NCBI GenBank assembly: GCA_905221605.1
Contig: CAJNDS010002657.1
Span: 280,001 to 337,500, forward strand
Direction: 5' to 3'
Origin: Symbiodinium natans
Lineage: Eukaryota; Sar; Dinophyceae; Suessiales; Symbiodiniaceae
DNA length: 57,500 nt
Of the stretch, positions 34,681 through 46,278 are shown piece by piece. The notes under the pieces are model-generated. The model saw only the letters and a program-made list of their open reading frames with translations. It was not told where the DNA came from and did no database searches. Positions within the stretch are counted from its first letter, which is position 1; every line of letters starts with the position of its first letter. The position numbers and the translations under genes were made by a program.

Positions 34681-35464
34681 AAACCCCCACATCGGTGCCC
34701 AGGGGCCGATCGATGCTGGGAGCGTGTAGGCCGATGTGTCGTTTTCGCAGGGTGGAGATCTGTTCAGGGAACCCCGTACGGTTTAGGGTTTAGGGTTTAG
34801 GGTTTAGGGTTTCGGGTTTAGGGTTTAGGGTTTAGGGTTAAGGGTTAAGGGTTTAGGGGTTAGGGTTTAAGGTTTCGGGTTTGGGCTTTAGAGCTTAGGG
34901 CTCAGGGTTTAGGACGTAGGGCTCAGGGTGTATACGTTTAGGGTTTAGGGTTTGGGCTTTAGGGCCTCGGGATCAGGGTCTAGGAAGAAGGGTTCAGGGC
35001 TTAACGTTTAAGGTTTTGGGCTTGGGCTTTAGGGTCGAGGGTTCAGGGTTTAGGAAGTGGGGTTCAAGGTTTATACGTTTATGAATTATATAGGGTTTGG
35101 GCTTTGGGGTTTAGGGTTCAGGGTTTAGGAAGTAGGGTTCCGGGGAATAAGCGAGGCTATGCCGACCTTAAACCTCAGTGGATTTGAGGGAACGACCTAG
35201 AGGCTTAGAACCTGGAGTTGAAAAGCTATATCGCCGAAGCTGGGCTATCCTAAATTTGAGCCGATTGCTTCAAGATCCTGACAACCTAAACCCCGAAACC
35301 CTAAACCCTAGGCTGGACTAGGGTCCGCGAAGACCCTCTTCCGGAAGGACCCTAAACCCTAAACCCGAAATCCTGAACCCTAGACAGGGTCAGGGCTTCA
35401 GGGGAAGGTTGAGGCTGTGGTGCCTAGGGGTTCTAGGGTTTTAAGTAGGTTTCGGGATGCTTGG
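34681..35464. repeat. degenerate TTTAGGG-derived block with an island
   Basis: 34780-35130 is decayed TTTAGGG sequence with a higher-order pattern (GGGTTTAGGAAGTAGGGTTC-like units at about 34975, 35050 and 35120). 35140-35290 is unique and has a weak LRR-like minus frame (FGDIAFQLQVLSL). Confidence 0.6.
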
Positions 35465-35612
35465 ACTATGCCCTAAGCCCTAAGCCCTAAGCCCTAAGCC
35501 CTAAGCCCTAAGCCCTAAGCCCTAAGCTCTAAGCCCTAAGCCCTAAGCCCTAAGCCCTAAGCCCTAAGCCCTAAGCCCTAAGCCCTAAACCCTAAACCCT
35601 AAGCCCAACACA
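35465..35612 (+). repeat. homogeneous CCCTAAG array
   Basis: About 19 units of CCCTAAG (CTTAGGG on the other strand), with the standard CCCTAAA only at the right end. Confidence 0.95.
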
Positions 35613-35919
35613 TTTCGTTGTAGGCTGAAGAAGGCCCTACAGGCCCAGAGCTGGTCCAAACAAAACACCATCAACCACCCTAAACCCTAAACCCTAAACC
35701 CTAAACCCTAAAGCTTAAACCCTAAACCACCCAACCTGGAGTCTAGGCTCTGTAGGGGTTTCGGGTCTAGAGTCTAGGGTTTAGGGTCTCTAGGGTCTAG
35801 GGTCTCTGTCTCGGGTTTAGGGTTTAGGGTCTCGAGCGTTTAGGGTTTAAAAAAGCTTCTAGGGATTCTAGGGTTTAGGGTTTAGGGCCTTAAATCTTGC
35901 CCCCATGCACCCCCTACAC

Positions 35920-35989
35920 CCTGCCGCATCCGAGGGTCCGTGAGGCTGCGCAGCATCTTAAGCTCCCCAATGCAATCGGGCAGCGGGCC
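35920..35989 (-). CDS. candidate LRR exon
   Basis: 70 bp between CGATCCAG and GTGTAG. Reads GPLPDCIGELKMLRSLTD, the plant-type LRR pattern G-x-L-P-x-x-I-G-x-L-x-x-L-x-x-L. Confidence 0.6.
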
Positions 35990-36005
35990 CTGGATCGGGC
36001 GTAGC

Positions 36006-36162
36006 TACTTGGAGGGGTTTGGGGTTTATGGTTTAGGGTTTTAGGCTTTAGGGGTGCTTATAACCCCACCTATAAGTCTACTTATAACCTACTTAGGGGA
36101 CTTAGGGGGTTTGTGAATGTACAGCTATGATTGGGGGAATAGGTACCCTGAACCTCCAAGTA
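36006..36162. mobile_element. MITE-like element, family 2, with telomere-like insert
   Basis: Ends TACTTGGAGG and TACCCTGAACCTCCAAGTA; 36016-36060 is TTTGGGG/TTTAGGG-type sequence inside the left half. It begins 17 bp from the LRR exon at 35920-35989. Confidence 0.6.
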
Positions 36163-36581
36163 GACCCAAGAGTATAGGGTTTAGGGTTTAGGGTTCAGGG
36201 TTTAGGGTGACCCCAGAGTAACCTAGGACCAAAAAGGGGGCCTTTGGCCTAAAGGGGGTGTATGAGAGAACTCCAAACCCTAAAAAGGGAAGCAGGGCCG
36301 ATGGATCCTGGTCAGGGTGTAGGATTGAGGGCTTGCAGGGTTTAGGGTTTAGGGTTTAGGCTTCGCAGGGTTAGGGTTTAGGGCGGGCTGAGAGTTGAGG
36401 GTTTCAGGGTCAAGGGTTTAGATTTTAGCCGTTTCTTAGGAATTGCAGTACCCAAAAAAAGGTAAAAAAAGTCATTCCCAAGACTCCCTAAGGCCAGGAT
36501 TTTTTTAACCTTGGACCTTAAGGATGCCCGTTTTGGCTTTTTTTCGGGGCCCTTTGTAACGAAACTTAAAGTATTCGGAGG
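36163..36581. other. mosaic, no gene
   Basis: TTTAGGG words at 36175-36210 and 36335-36390. 36200-36300 resembles a dispersed segment also seen near 39628, 49590, 56090 and 57085 (GAGTAAxCxAGGA, then GGGAAxxAGGGCC). Confidence 0.4.
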
Positions 36582-36704
36582 ATATGAAGCAGGGTATATA
36601 TTTCTTGTACCCCCAAAAGGACACCAAATATATACACTCACCTATATTAAAAAGGAGCCTTATATACACTCACCAAAAACAGAAATATAAATCCTGCTTC
36701 ATAT
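36582..36704. mobile_element. MITE-like element, family 3
   Basis: 123 bp with ends ATATGAAGCAGG and CCTGCTTCATAT, extending imperfectly to about 22 bp. The core CCAAAAGGACACCAAAT is shared with 52777-52985. Confidence 0.7.
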
Positions 36705-37767
36705 GAAGCCGGAACCTTTGGGGGGGGTGCGACCTGAGGGTGCGAGTCTTACTCTCCCTTGATCTGAGAAGAGGCCTGGCAAGTCATTCTGTGGATCCTG
36801 CCCTAAACCCTAAACCCTAAACCCTAAACCCTAAACCCTAAACCCTAAATCCTAAACCCTAAACCCTAAACCCGAAAACATGAAGACCCTGAAGCCTAAA
36901 CCCGGGCCTCCAAAACCCAGACCTCCCCGACTCTAAAGCCCCAAGAACCACAGTCTTATCTACACTGAAAACAACATCTTTACCACGCAAAAGCCCGAAC
37001 CCAAAAGCCCTAAGGCCCTACACCTTCCGCCTAAACTGCTGAAACCTTACACCCGAAGACCCTAAACTGTCATCGGCTCAACCAAATGCGCTCTTGAGCA
37101 AACACATCGGGAGCTAGTTGACCGCATGCACAAGCATCCTAGACAATAACACACAACCCTAAACCCTAAACCCTAAACCCTAAACCCTAAACCCTAAACC
37201 CTAAACCCTAAGCCCTAAACCCTAAACCCTAAACCCTAAACCCTAAACCCCTGCAGATGAAGCCTGAAAGCCTCGACCCGCAAGCCTGACACCCTTAGAC
37301 CTCTTGAATCTAAGGTTGGAACCGTGGGCCCTTGGTATGGTCTCTTACCCTTGTTTAGGGTTTAGGGTTTAGGGTTTAGGGTTTAGGGTTTAGGGCTTAG
37401 GGTTTCGGATCCGATTTATGGGGCCTTACTAGGGGTTTTCAGTGAGCATCTTCACGTGTATCCTCTCACCCGCCACAACATTTGGTAGCCATAAGTTGTG
37501 TCAGTTCATGGAGGAGTGGCTTTTCTTTAGGCGCACCCTATAAAACCTGCACCCTCCCCCCCCCCCCCCGAAAAAAAAAAAAAAAACACACACACACACA
37601 CACACACACAAACAACCAAAAAAAAAAAACTGTCCCCAAAATCCCTGTACACCTGACCACATCCTAAACCCTGAACCCTAAACCCTAAACCCTAAACCCT
37701 AAACCCTAAACCCTCTGAAGCCCTGCTTGGGCTTCGGGGTCTCTAAGCTCAGAGGCTGGGCCTTCAC
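36705..37767. other. arrays and unique islands
   Basis: CCCTAAA arrays at 36803-36880, 37155-37252 and 37660-37715; TTTAGGG at 37350-37410. A compound C/A/CA simple repeat spans 37556-37610. The minus frame near 37470-37540 reads PLLHELTQLMATKCCGG up to a GTGAGA donor, possibly LRR. Confidence 0.5.
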
Positions 37768-37805
37768 TGTGTTGGCTTGCAGCTCTTGCAGCCAGGTGAG
37801 CTTGC
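37768..37805 (-). CDS. candidate short LRR exon
   Basis: 38 bp between AACCTCAG and GTGAAG reading KLTWLQELQANT. Short, so weaker than the others. Confidence 0.35.
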
Positions 37806-37819
37806 CTGAGGTTCGTGGT

Positions 37820-39091
37820 ACTTAGGGTTTAGGGTTTAGGGTTTAGGGTTTGGGGTTTGGGGTTTGGGGTTTGGGGCGTAGGCATTAATAATTACAACAG
37901 GGTTCTGGGGGGGTATTATAGCATATTTACAAAGGGAGCATAAGGGAATACCATTGGTAACCAGTCGGACCCCACAATTCGATGGTCCGGGGTGGATCAG
38001 GGAGGATTTAGGGTTTTGGACTTTAGGGTTTGGGGTTTGGGGTTTAGAGTTTCGGGTTTGGGGTTTTGGCGTTTTGGGGCTCAGGGTTCAGGGCTTCGGG
38101 TTGGTCATGGGGGTTGTCGGGGCTTTAAAGGCGTTAAAGGGTGTTGAGGGGTGTAGGGCACTTGCTGAGGTTCAGGGGTTTCATTGTTTAGAGGCACTTT
38201 CAGGGTTCGTTTTTCCCTTTTGTTACGGTTGCCTAAACCCTAAACCCTAAACCCCAAACCCTAAGCCCTAAGCCCTAAACCCTCGCGGTTCGCGGATTTC
38301 AGGGTTTAGTTGCTTTGGCCCCTAAACCCTAAACCCTAAACCCTAAACCCTAAACCCTAAACCCTAAACCCTAAACCCTAAACCCTAAACCCTAAACCCT
38401 AAACCCTTGGGGTGACCCCTGGGATGTCAGGCTGATTGACTTACTTCCTGGCAGGGAGGTGGGCATGCAGGAAAGTGGCCTTCAACCCTCAACCCTCAAC
38501 TCTGGAGTTTAGGGTTTAGGGTTTTCGGGTTTCGGGTTTAGGGTTTAGGGGTTAGAGTTTAGGGTTTTAGGGTTTAGGGTTTAGGGGTTTAGGGGTTTTA
38601 GGGTTTTAGGTTTTTAGGGTTTTGGGTTTCTAGGGTTTGGACCCTAAGCCTGGAATCCTAAACCCTGGACCCGACAGTCGAATTCCCTACCAGGCTCTAC
38701 CAGACAGGGCAAAATCCCGAGAAAAAACAAAAAAACCCTCTACAAGATCCTAAGGCCCATAACCCAAGATTCAAAAGCCCTAAACCCTAAATCCTTAACC
38801 CTTAACCCTTAACCCCAAACCCTAAACCTGTCCCTCAACAGTCTGTGCCTGCAGGCTCTGAGGGAAAGGTTTCAAGAGTTCAGAGTTCAGGGTTTACCAG
38901 GGCTTGGTTTTCTGTCGGTTATAGGATGTAGGGTTCGAGGGTTTGGTATCCTAAACCTCAGCCCTAAACCCGAAACCGTAATTAAGATCAGACGAGGATG
39001 GATTGAAGGTTGAGGGCTTCGAGTGCAGGATCAAAGAAAGCCGTGCAAACCCCAGCAAGCTCTGGACAACAACACAACACCCCAAAAAAGG
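37820..39091. repeat. mixed CCCTAAA/TTTAGGG arrays and islands
   Basis: Arrays at 37825-37878 (with TTTGGGG), 38232-38285, 38320-38407, 38505-38640 and 38780-38825. The plus frame at 37954-38250 is mostly repeat translation. No convincing gene. Confidence 0.5.
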
Positions 39092-39225
39092 GTTTAGGGT
39101 TTAGGCTTAGGGCTTAGGGCTTAGGGCTTAGGGCTTAGGGCTTAGGGCTTAGGGCTTAGGGCTTAGGGCTTAGGGCTTAGGGCTTAGGGCTTAGGGCTTA
39201 GGGCTTAGGGCTTAGGGTTTAGCCC
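39092..39225 (+). repeat. homogeneous CTTAGGG array
   Basis: About 18 units of CTTAGGG, the same variant as 35465-35612 but in the opposite orientation. Confidence 0.95.
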
Positions 39226-41115
39226 TTACTACCTTTACAAACCCCTTGGGTTAACGAGAGCCACGAAAGCCCCCCTCTCACCCCTCAAAGATCCAACCCT
39301 AAACCCTAAACCCTAAGCCCTAAACCGTGGCAGGCCTCATCAGGGGCGGGGGGGGGGGGGGGGTGTAGGGAGGGTCGTTCAAGAGTTGCACCCCTCGCAT
39401 TAAGCTTCAGTAGCCCTAAACCCTAAACCCTAAACCCCAAACCCTAACCCCTAAACCCTGAACCCCAGACCCTGCGACGGCATCAACTTTTTGAGGCTTT
39501 CGGGCAGGTACCTCCTTGGGAGTAGAAGTGAACCCAAAAACTGGGAGCATCGGCCATAGAATACAGTACCACATATCCTGTGGGAGCCCGCATTTAGTTT
39601 TTAGGGTTTAGGGTTAAGGCACAATAAGAGTAAACTAGGAATGAAAAGGGTGCCCTTGGCTTGTTGGGGCTCTTCGGGGAGCCTAAACACTAACAAAAAG
39701 GGGAAGAAGGGTCACCCTAAACCCTAAACCCTAAACCCTAAACCCTAAACCCTAAACCCTAAACCGACGAACCACAGATCCTTTTCGGGTTCGCTTGGTC
39801 CCAAAGGCAGAAAGCCCCTCCGGTGAGGATGGGGGCGCTTGGAACCCTACGTTATGAAGCCTTTGAAGGTTCAAGCTTTCGGGTTTAGGGTTACACCCTA
39901 GATCCTCTGAACCCTAAACCCTAAACCCTAAACCCTAAACCCTAAACCCTAAACCCTCAACCCTACCGTGGTGCAAGGTTGGGCTTCGGTAGGGTCGTTG
40001 GGCGTGTTCACACTGCAAGCCCCTTTAGGGAGGGTCCAGGGTTTAGTGTTTAGGGCTTTTGTAGGGTTGAGGGTTAAGTGGGTTCGAGACGCCACCCTCC
40101 GTAAACCCCAAACCCTCTAAACCCTGGAACCCTCACAGCAATCCCAAGACACCTTCCCTAACTCCTGAACCCTCACACGCCCAAGTGGCAAAGAGAAGCG
40201 GAAATTGTGCTCGGCCGGACCTGCAACAGCTCGCTGCCTTGAAGCTCCTGATTCGGCAGACGGTTCTGGGAAGATTCAGAGGCACGACCGGGACAATTCT
40301 CAAAGGTAGGACTTAGACTCGGAGATTCCTTGGACGACTGGGGCTTCTGCCCAATCTGGGACCAGGGCCACCAAGCACCGGCTCAATGGGAATTCCCTCT
40401 AGCCTCCCTGCAACTGACAAGCGCACCGACTGAGGGCGGCGCGGAACCAGACTAAACCACGCCTACTTATGAGGGCGGTGCAAAACTAAGTACTAAGCCA
40501 ACTCAAACACACAAGAACGACCGACGGGCACTCCGTGGATTTAGACGCCGCTACTACGACTACGCGAGCCAACAAGATCCTTTCATCAAGGTGTAGCGTT
40601 TAGGGTTTAGGGTTTAGGGTTTAGGGTTCAGGGTTTCGGGTCTAGGGTTTCGGGTCGTCTAGGGCGCAGGGTTGAGGGCTTACTGGGGCTTGACATCGAA
40701 ATCTGCCGAGGCATATAGGGGTTTAGGGTTTAGATTCTAGCAGTTTAGGATTTAAGGTTTGGGGTTTAGGGTTTAGGGCTTAGGGTTTCGAGTTTAGGGT
40801 TTAGGGGTTCAGTGTTTCATGGGCTGTAGGATCTTGGGGTTTAACGCTTAGGGCTTATGGTTCAGAGTTCCTAGACCCCAGGGTTAAAGGCTTTGGATTT
40901 AGGGCTACTTGGACCTGAATCCCACGAAACTACCTAAAAGCCTAAACCCTAAACCCCAAACGCCAAACCCTAAACCCCAAACCCTAAACCCCCAAACCCC
41001 CACAGGGCCCCCGGCTACGCCATCGAGACCCCCTTACTCACCGTGAACCCTGAACCCTAAACCCTAAACCCCCACAGGGCCAAGGCTCCGCCATCGAGAC
41101 CCCCTTACTCACCCT
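39226..41115. other. mosaic with one longer unique island
   Basis: Arrays at 39295-39325, 39415-39465, 39715-39765, 39905-39965 and 40595-40645. Minus frames at about 39490-39530 (YLPESLKKLMPS) and 39851-39875 (LNLQRLHN) are LRR-like. 40130-40590 is the longest repeat-free stretch here, with no clear gene. A segment of about 45 bp ending CCATCGAGACCCCCTTACTC is duplicated at about 40998-41042 and 41072-41115. Confidence 0.45.
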
Positions 41116-41398
41116 AAACGCTAACTAAACCCTAAACCCTAAACCCTAAACCCTAAACCCTAAACCCTAAACCCTAAACCCTAAACCCTAAACCCTAAAC
41201 CCTAAACCCTAAACCCTAAACCCTAAACCCTAAACCCTAAACCCTAAACCTAACCCTAAACCCTAAACCCTAAACCCTAAACCCTAAACCCTAAACCCTA
41301 AACCCTAAACCCTAAACCCTAAACCCTAAACCCTAAACCCTAAACCCTAACCCTAAACCCTAAACCCTAAACCTTAAACCCTAAACCCTTACTCTTGA
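41116..41398 (+). repeat. longest near-perfect CCCTAAA array in the window
   Basis: About 39 units over 280 bp, with CCTAAA/CCCTAA slips near 41250 and 41347 and one CCTTAAA near 41375. Confidence 0.97.
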
Positions 41399-43466
41399 CC
41401 TTGGCACCCCTAATGTGCATTATGGGGATTGCAGAAGACTTCCTTATGCCCCGAATTCATTTCCCGGACCTCTGTAGGGTTTAGGGTTTGGCGGTTAGGG
41501 TTTAGGGTTTAAGGTTTACTACTCTTGGGCCATTGTTGGGAACCCTTGAAGGTTGGACACTGCCAGGAATCTGGGTTTAGATGAATCCCAACATGGAGAC
41601 CAAGCCATGTTCCCCTAAACCCTAAACCGTAAACCCTAAACCCTGAACCCTAAACCCTTGTTCATTCTTGGATATTTCGCCGCAATCCCTAAGCCCGAAA
41701 GGCCCAAAGCCCTAAACCTTAAAACTTTAGGGTTTAGGGTTTAGGAGCCCTATCAGCCCAACACCCTACCTGGGACTCTATTTGCCTACAGTTTAGTGAC
41801 ACATTTATGTATAACCCTTAACACTGTAGGTCCCAGGTCCACGATCGCAAATTGGGGACCCCCAAAATGCCCCCCACCCCCCCCACCCCCCAAATAGTAG
41901 GATTCTATAATCACAAGGGACCCCAACCCCTAAAAAGCTCTCAAAATGCCCTGATTTTTCAAAAATAAAAAACACTGAGGTTTGGTTGCTACCGCAGCTC
42001 CCTAGCTGCCCTTTAACCATAATGGTAGGGTAGATAAGCCCCCTTCATTGTAGGGTAGTTGGGGGGTGCAGGTCAACCCTAAACCCTAAACCCTAAACCC
42101 TAAACCCTAAACCCTAAACCCTAAACCCTAAACCCTAAACCCTAAACCCTAAACCCCTTTGGTTGCTGCCGGAGCTCCAGGGCGCGCACCCGCCACCGAT
42201 CCTGACCAAGTTAGGCTCCGGGCTGGCAAGGCAAGCTGCAAGTGAACCCCTAAAATTGGGGGTGCAACCCTAAACCCTAAACCCTAAACCCTAAACCCCA
42301 AACCCCAAACCCCAAACTCTAAACCCTACCCAAACCCTACCTAAACTTTAGGGTTTAGGGTTCAGAGTTTCTCTGCTACTTTCTCTGCGACCCAAGTCGC
42401 ATACCTCGTGCGCAACCCTACAAAAACCCTCTAGGGCCCCATGGCTATATTATAGAAGCTTTGGATCAGTTACCCCACCTGTGAAATCCCGCCCTGAGGC
42501 TGCCCCAGGTTTAGGGGTTTAGGGATTTAGGGTTTAGGGATTTAGGGATTTAGGGTTTAGGGTTTGGGGATTTAGGGTTTAGGGGTTTAGGGGTTTAGGA
42601 GTTTAGGGGTTTAGGGGTGAAGAGACTTGGCCAAGTCAATGCTTCTTGGCTGCAACATCCGTCATGCATAGGGAAAAAAGGGGGGCTTTCCCGCAACCGT
42701 ACATCTTACATTCTTGGCTGCACTCAGGAGGGTAGCTATAAATTAAACTTTTTGCTGCCTTAACAAGAAACCCAATAAACCCAAAAAAGGTAAGGATCTA
42801 AAGTTACAGTAAAGTACCACGAAGTACATCAAGACAGAAGCCGCAGCCCCCGGGCTCAAACCTAACCCGGGAGTAGGATTTGTGGAAGGGGACCGCCAGT
42901 CTTTAACCATGGCTTTAGCATGTTTGGAGGCTACATTCTGAAGAATGACGATCAAAGATTGCGCTTTCTGTGCGCTTCATGAAGCGGCTAGGATTTGATG
43001 GCTAACCCAAACAATCACAACCGTCGAGCTGCAGTGGTGATGACTCAAAAGCCGTACACTCTACCTTCTCTTAGGATAGGTACATGGTCCCTTAGTATGT
43101 TACCTGAAAGGGGCACCCCTTATATGCCCCGTATATACCCTACACAACCCAAGGGTTTTCAAGCAGGTATGGGACCCAACATCCTTCTGAACACTCAATT
43201 CAGGGGCGAAAGGCGGGACCCCTAGAAGGGACACTTCGTCTGATTCCCCTATATATACATATAACCCCATATATATATATAACCCCATATACATATATAT
43301 ATATATATATCTATATAGACCTGTTGTAGCCCCTATATACCTAAGTAATTAGCCCCCCAAATCACGCCTAAACGACCCCTAGGATCCCTTAAGCCCTAAA
43401 ACCCGAAGCCCTAGACCCCTAAACCCTACACCAACCTTTCAAACCCTACACCCGAAACCCTACACT
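41399..43466. other. mosaic with short arrays
   Basis: CCCTAAA at 42075-42155 and 42270-42330; TTTAGGG/GGGATTTA at 42510-42615. 41870-41960 shares AATAGTAGGATTC with the duplicated block at 32.3-32.8 kb. 43075-43180 resembles MITE family 1. TA repeats at 43255-43315. No gene supported. Confidence 0.45.
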
Positions 43467-43740
43467 TGAGGGTTTAGGGTTTAAGGTTTAAGGTTTAGGG
43501 TTTAGGGTTTAGGGTTTAGGGTTTAGGGTTTAGGGACCCTTAACCCCCAAAATCCTGCACCCTACACCCTAAACCCTAAACCCTAAACCCTAAACCCTAC
43601 TTGGGGAAAATGAAGTCCAGCCCCCCACCTGGACCCGGACGCACTTGACCTTGTTGGCCCACTCCGAGTTGCCTAGGCTCTTGCGAACGGGTTTAGGGTT
43701 TAGGGTTTAGGGTTTAGGGTTTAGGGTTTAGGGTTTAGGA
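43467..43740 (+). repeat. TTTAGGG to CCCTAAA junction, then a second TTTAGGG array
   Basis: TTTAGGG units 43467-43535 pass into CCCTTAACCCCC and CCCTAAA to 43602. Unique 43603-43690 has a minus segment SLGNSEWANKVKCVRVQ between CGCAAG and GTGGGG. TTTAGGG again at 43691-43738. Confidence 0.75.
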
Positions 43741-43916
43741 CTACAATTTGCCCAAAAACCCCTCATAACCCTCTTAAAAAAAAGAAGATGTTCTTCCTGA
43801 TGAACGAAATTTCGTCGAGATTGTTGTCGTTTTATTCTCGATGGGGGGCCTTCAGCTATAGTAGCAGGAAATGTTCGTGCAGGGTTTACGGTTTCGGGAA
43901 TAAGGATTAAGGAGGG

Positions 43917-43989
43917 GCGGTGGTGGTGGTGGTGGTGGTGGTGGTGGTGGTGGTGGTGGTGGTGGTGGTGGTGGTGGTGGTGGTGGTGG
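43917..43989 (+). repeat. GGT trinucleotide microsatellite
   Basis: About 24 perfect GGT units. The poly-His open frame on the minus strand is its translation. Confidence 0.95.
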
Positions 43990-44532
43990 GGGCACCCCAA
44001 CCCAAACCCTAAACCAAAGCCCTAAACCCTAAACCTAAGGCCCGAAACCCGGAACCTAAGACCCGAACTCCGAAACCCCAAACCCTAAACCCTGAATCTA
44101 AGCCCCAAACACGAAACCCCAAACCTAAACTCCAAACCCTAGATCCTAAACCCTAAACCTAAGCCCCAAACTCCAAACCCTACACCCCAAACCCTAAGCC
44201 CAGAACCCCAAACCCTTAAACCCCTAAAGCTTTGAGGCGTGTCCGGGTTGCAGATGTGGCGAAGGCTTGTCTTGTTGTCACCCTCGAAGACCTTTTAGGG
44301 TTAAGGGTTTAAGGGTACATATAAGGGTTTAAGGGTTTACGGGTTTAAAGGGTTTAAGTGGGTCTAGGGATTCAGGGTTTCAGGGTTTCAGGGTTTAGGG
44401 ATTCAGGGTCTTAGGGTTTCAGGGTTTTATGGTTTAGGGCTGCACGCCGACCTAGACTTCGTCTACTTCCAAGGTTTCAAAGAGTCCTGAAAAATGCTTG
44501 GGGCTTCTTGGCCGATGATCGTGAAGCACCGG
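43990..44532. other. decayed CCCTAAA and TTTAGGG sequence
   Basis: 44000-44225 is heavily decayed CCCTAAA. 44295-44440 is TTTAGGG-derived with TTTCAGGG units. The minus frame near 44470-44510 reads GLFETLEVDE, possibly LRR. Confidence 0.5.
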
Positions 44533-44678
44533 GTACTTGGAGGTTCATGGTACCTATTAACTAGTTATAACTGTACTTATAACTCACTTGTAAGCCCCTT
44601 AAGTGCCCTAATATGGTTATAAGTAAGGTTGTAAGTACAGTTCTAAGTAGTTAATAAATACCATGAAACTCCAAGTAG
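44533..44678. mobile_element. MITE-like element, family 2, best copy
   Basis: 146 bp with ends TACTTGGAGGTTCATGGTAC and TACCATGAAACTCCAAGTA, complementary at 18 of 19 positions. The core has TTATAACTGTACTTATAAC and a partly complementary arm, so the whole element can fold. Confidence 0.75.
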
Positions 44679-45410
44679 AAGAGTCGACCTGTTTTCCGGT
44701 TCGCGTCTTCTTGACGCCACATGTTGGGGTCAAAGAAGAGCGCAGTTGTGCTGGTACATCTCAGCCAGGGTGCTGTGAACACAGAAACCCTAAACCCTAA
44801 ACCCTAAACCCTAAACCGTTTAAACCCTAAACCCTAAACCCTAAACCCTAAACCCTAAACCCTAAACCCTACAGCCCGACAGCAACTCTACAGCGGCCCA
44901 AACATAATCCTTAGATTCAGGGACCCTGAACTGCTAAGCCCCCAATCCTTTTAGCCCCTCAGCCCCTAAACCCTAAACCCTAAAACACCAGAACTTTAAG
45001 ATTTCTCTCAGACTTCGGGCAAACTTGCGGCGGATACGACGGCAAAAATTGATTTGCTTACCGGTCGCGCTTCAGAGCTTTGGGCCCTGCAAAATCCCTT
45101 AAAGGGTATATATATATAATATAGGGCGCTAATTCCCTCATTCCCTACTAAGAACCAGGGGGTTTAAGGGCTTAGGGGTCTGCACCATCTTGAGGATTTA
45201 GGAATCGCAAGGGTTTCGACGAACGAGTTTTTAAATTTTACGGATTCTTTCATGGAGCCGCGTAACATACCTGGGGCTTTAGGGTTTAGGGTTTAGGGCT
45301 GGGCTTTAGAGGTTTTAGGGCTTTTGGTATCTAGGGTTCCAGGGAACCAGTCCACCTGCTGGGGGGTTATCTGATTGCAGTTGGCCCTTTTTCTTGACAT
45401 CCGAACATCT
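44679..45410. other. CCCTAAA array and islands
   Basis: CCCTAAA at 44785-44872 and 44965-44985. Minus frames STLAEMYQHNCALL (about 44735-44775) and SIFAVVSAASLPEV (about 45020-45065) may be LRR fragments. No longer gene. Confidence 0.4.
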
Positions 45411-45522
45411 GAGGGTAGTTACATGTACCCCTTATATACCCTGCATAACCCCAAGGCCCCATACTTCAGAACCCTTTAACGAAGGTAAGGGGCCATATTA
45501 AGGGACCATGTAACTTCCCTTA
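45411..45522. mobile_element. MITE-like element, family 1
   Basis: Ends AGGGTAGTTACATG and CCATGTAACTTCCCTTA are near complements. Internal CCTTATATACCCTGCATAA matches the other copies loosely. Confidence 0.55.
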
Positions 45523-45695
45523 GATGACGTGTTGCCATGGGTTGGAGTTGTGCTATGTTGTTGCACGGGTTTAGGTTTTAGGGCCAATTTAGGGCTTAGG
45601 GCTTAAGGTCTAGGGTTGATTATTATTATTTTTATTATTATTATTTCGTGATGCTTTTCGGGACTTGGGCAGGCTCGGATTGCGTAAAATCTCAC

Positions 45696-45739
45696 ATCCC
45701 GCCAAAGGCCTCCAGCACATCTCGGACGATTCGCAAGTC
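45696..45739 (-). CDS. candidate short coding exon, LRR-like
   Basis: 44 bp exactly bounded by CTTGGCAG and GTGAGA. Reads DLRIVRDVLEAFGG. Flanked by a CCCTAAA array on the upstream side. Confidence 0.4.
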
Positions 45740-46278
45740 CTGCCAAGAGAACCCTAAACCCTAAACCCTAAACCCTAAACCCTGAACCCTAAACCCTAAA
45801 CCCTTCTTCAAATCAGAAGAGACACCCTTCAGACCCTCACTATAACGTAGGCCCTAAACCCTAACCCCTAAACCTTAAACCCTGACCCCAAATCCCTAAA
45901 AGCGATGAAAACAGATTCGCTGTCGACACTAGGTTAGAGCTTGGGATTCCCCCCAAAAAAAACAACCCACACCCTCAACCCTGAGTCGGCTTTAGGGATC
46001 TTACCGTTTTGGGTTTAGAGTTTTGGGTTCAGGGTATGGGTTTCCTGAGGGCCACCTTTTTTTTTTTTGTTTTTTGGGGGGGGGGGGGGGGTCGTTCCCA
46101 GCCCTAAACCCGGAACCGTAAAAAAGCTAACCCCAAATCCCCAACCCCAAACCCTAAACCCTAAACCCTAACACCTAAACCCTAAACCCTAAACCCTACA
46201 CCCTAGACCCTAAACCCGACCACCCCAGAAAAAAACCCGAACCTCAAGGAAGGCGTTGGGCCGTAAGATTTCTCCGTT
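45740..46278. other. CCCTAAA arrays, simple repeats
   Basis: CCCTAAA at 45752-45810 and 46150-46220. T10 followed by G13 at about 46058-46090. No gene. Confidence 0.5.

Noticed and set aside
43728-44000. Poly-His protein on the minus strand
   Set aside because: Translation of a GGT microsatellite fused to telomere-type repeat.
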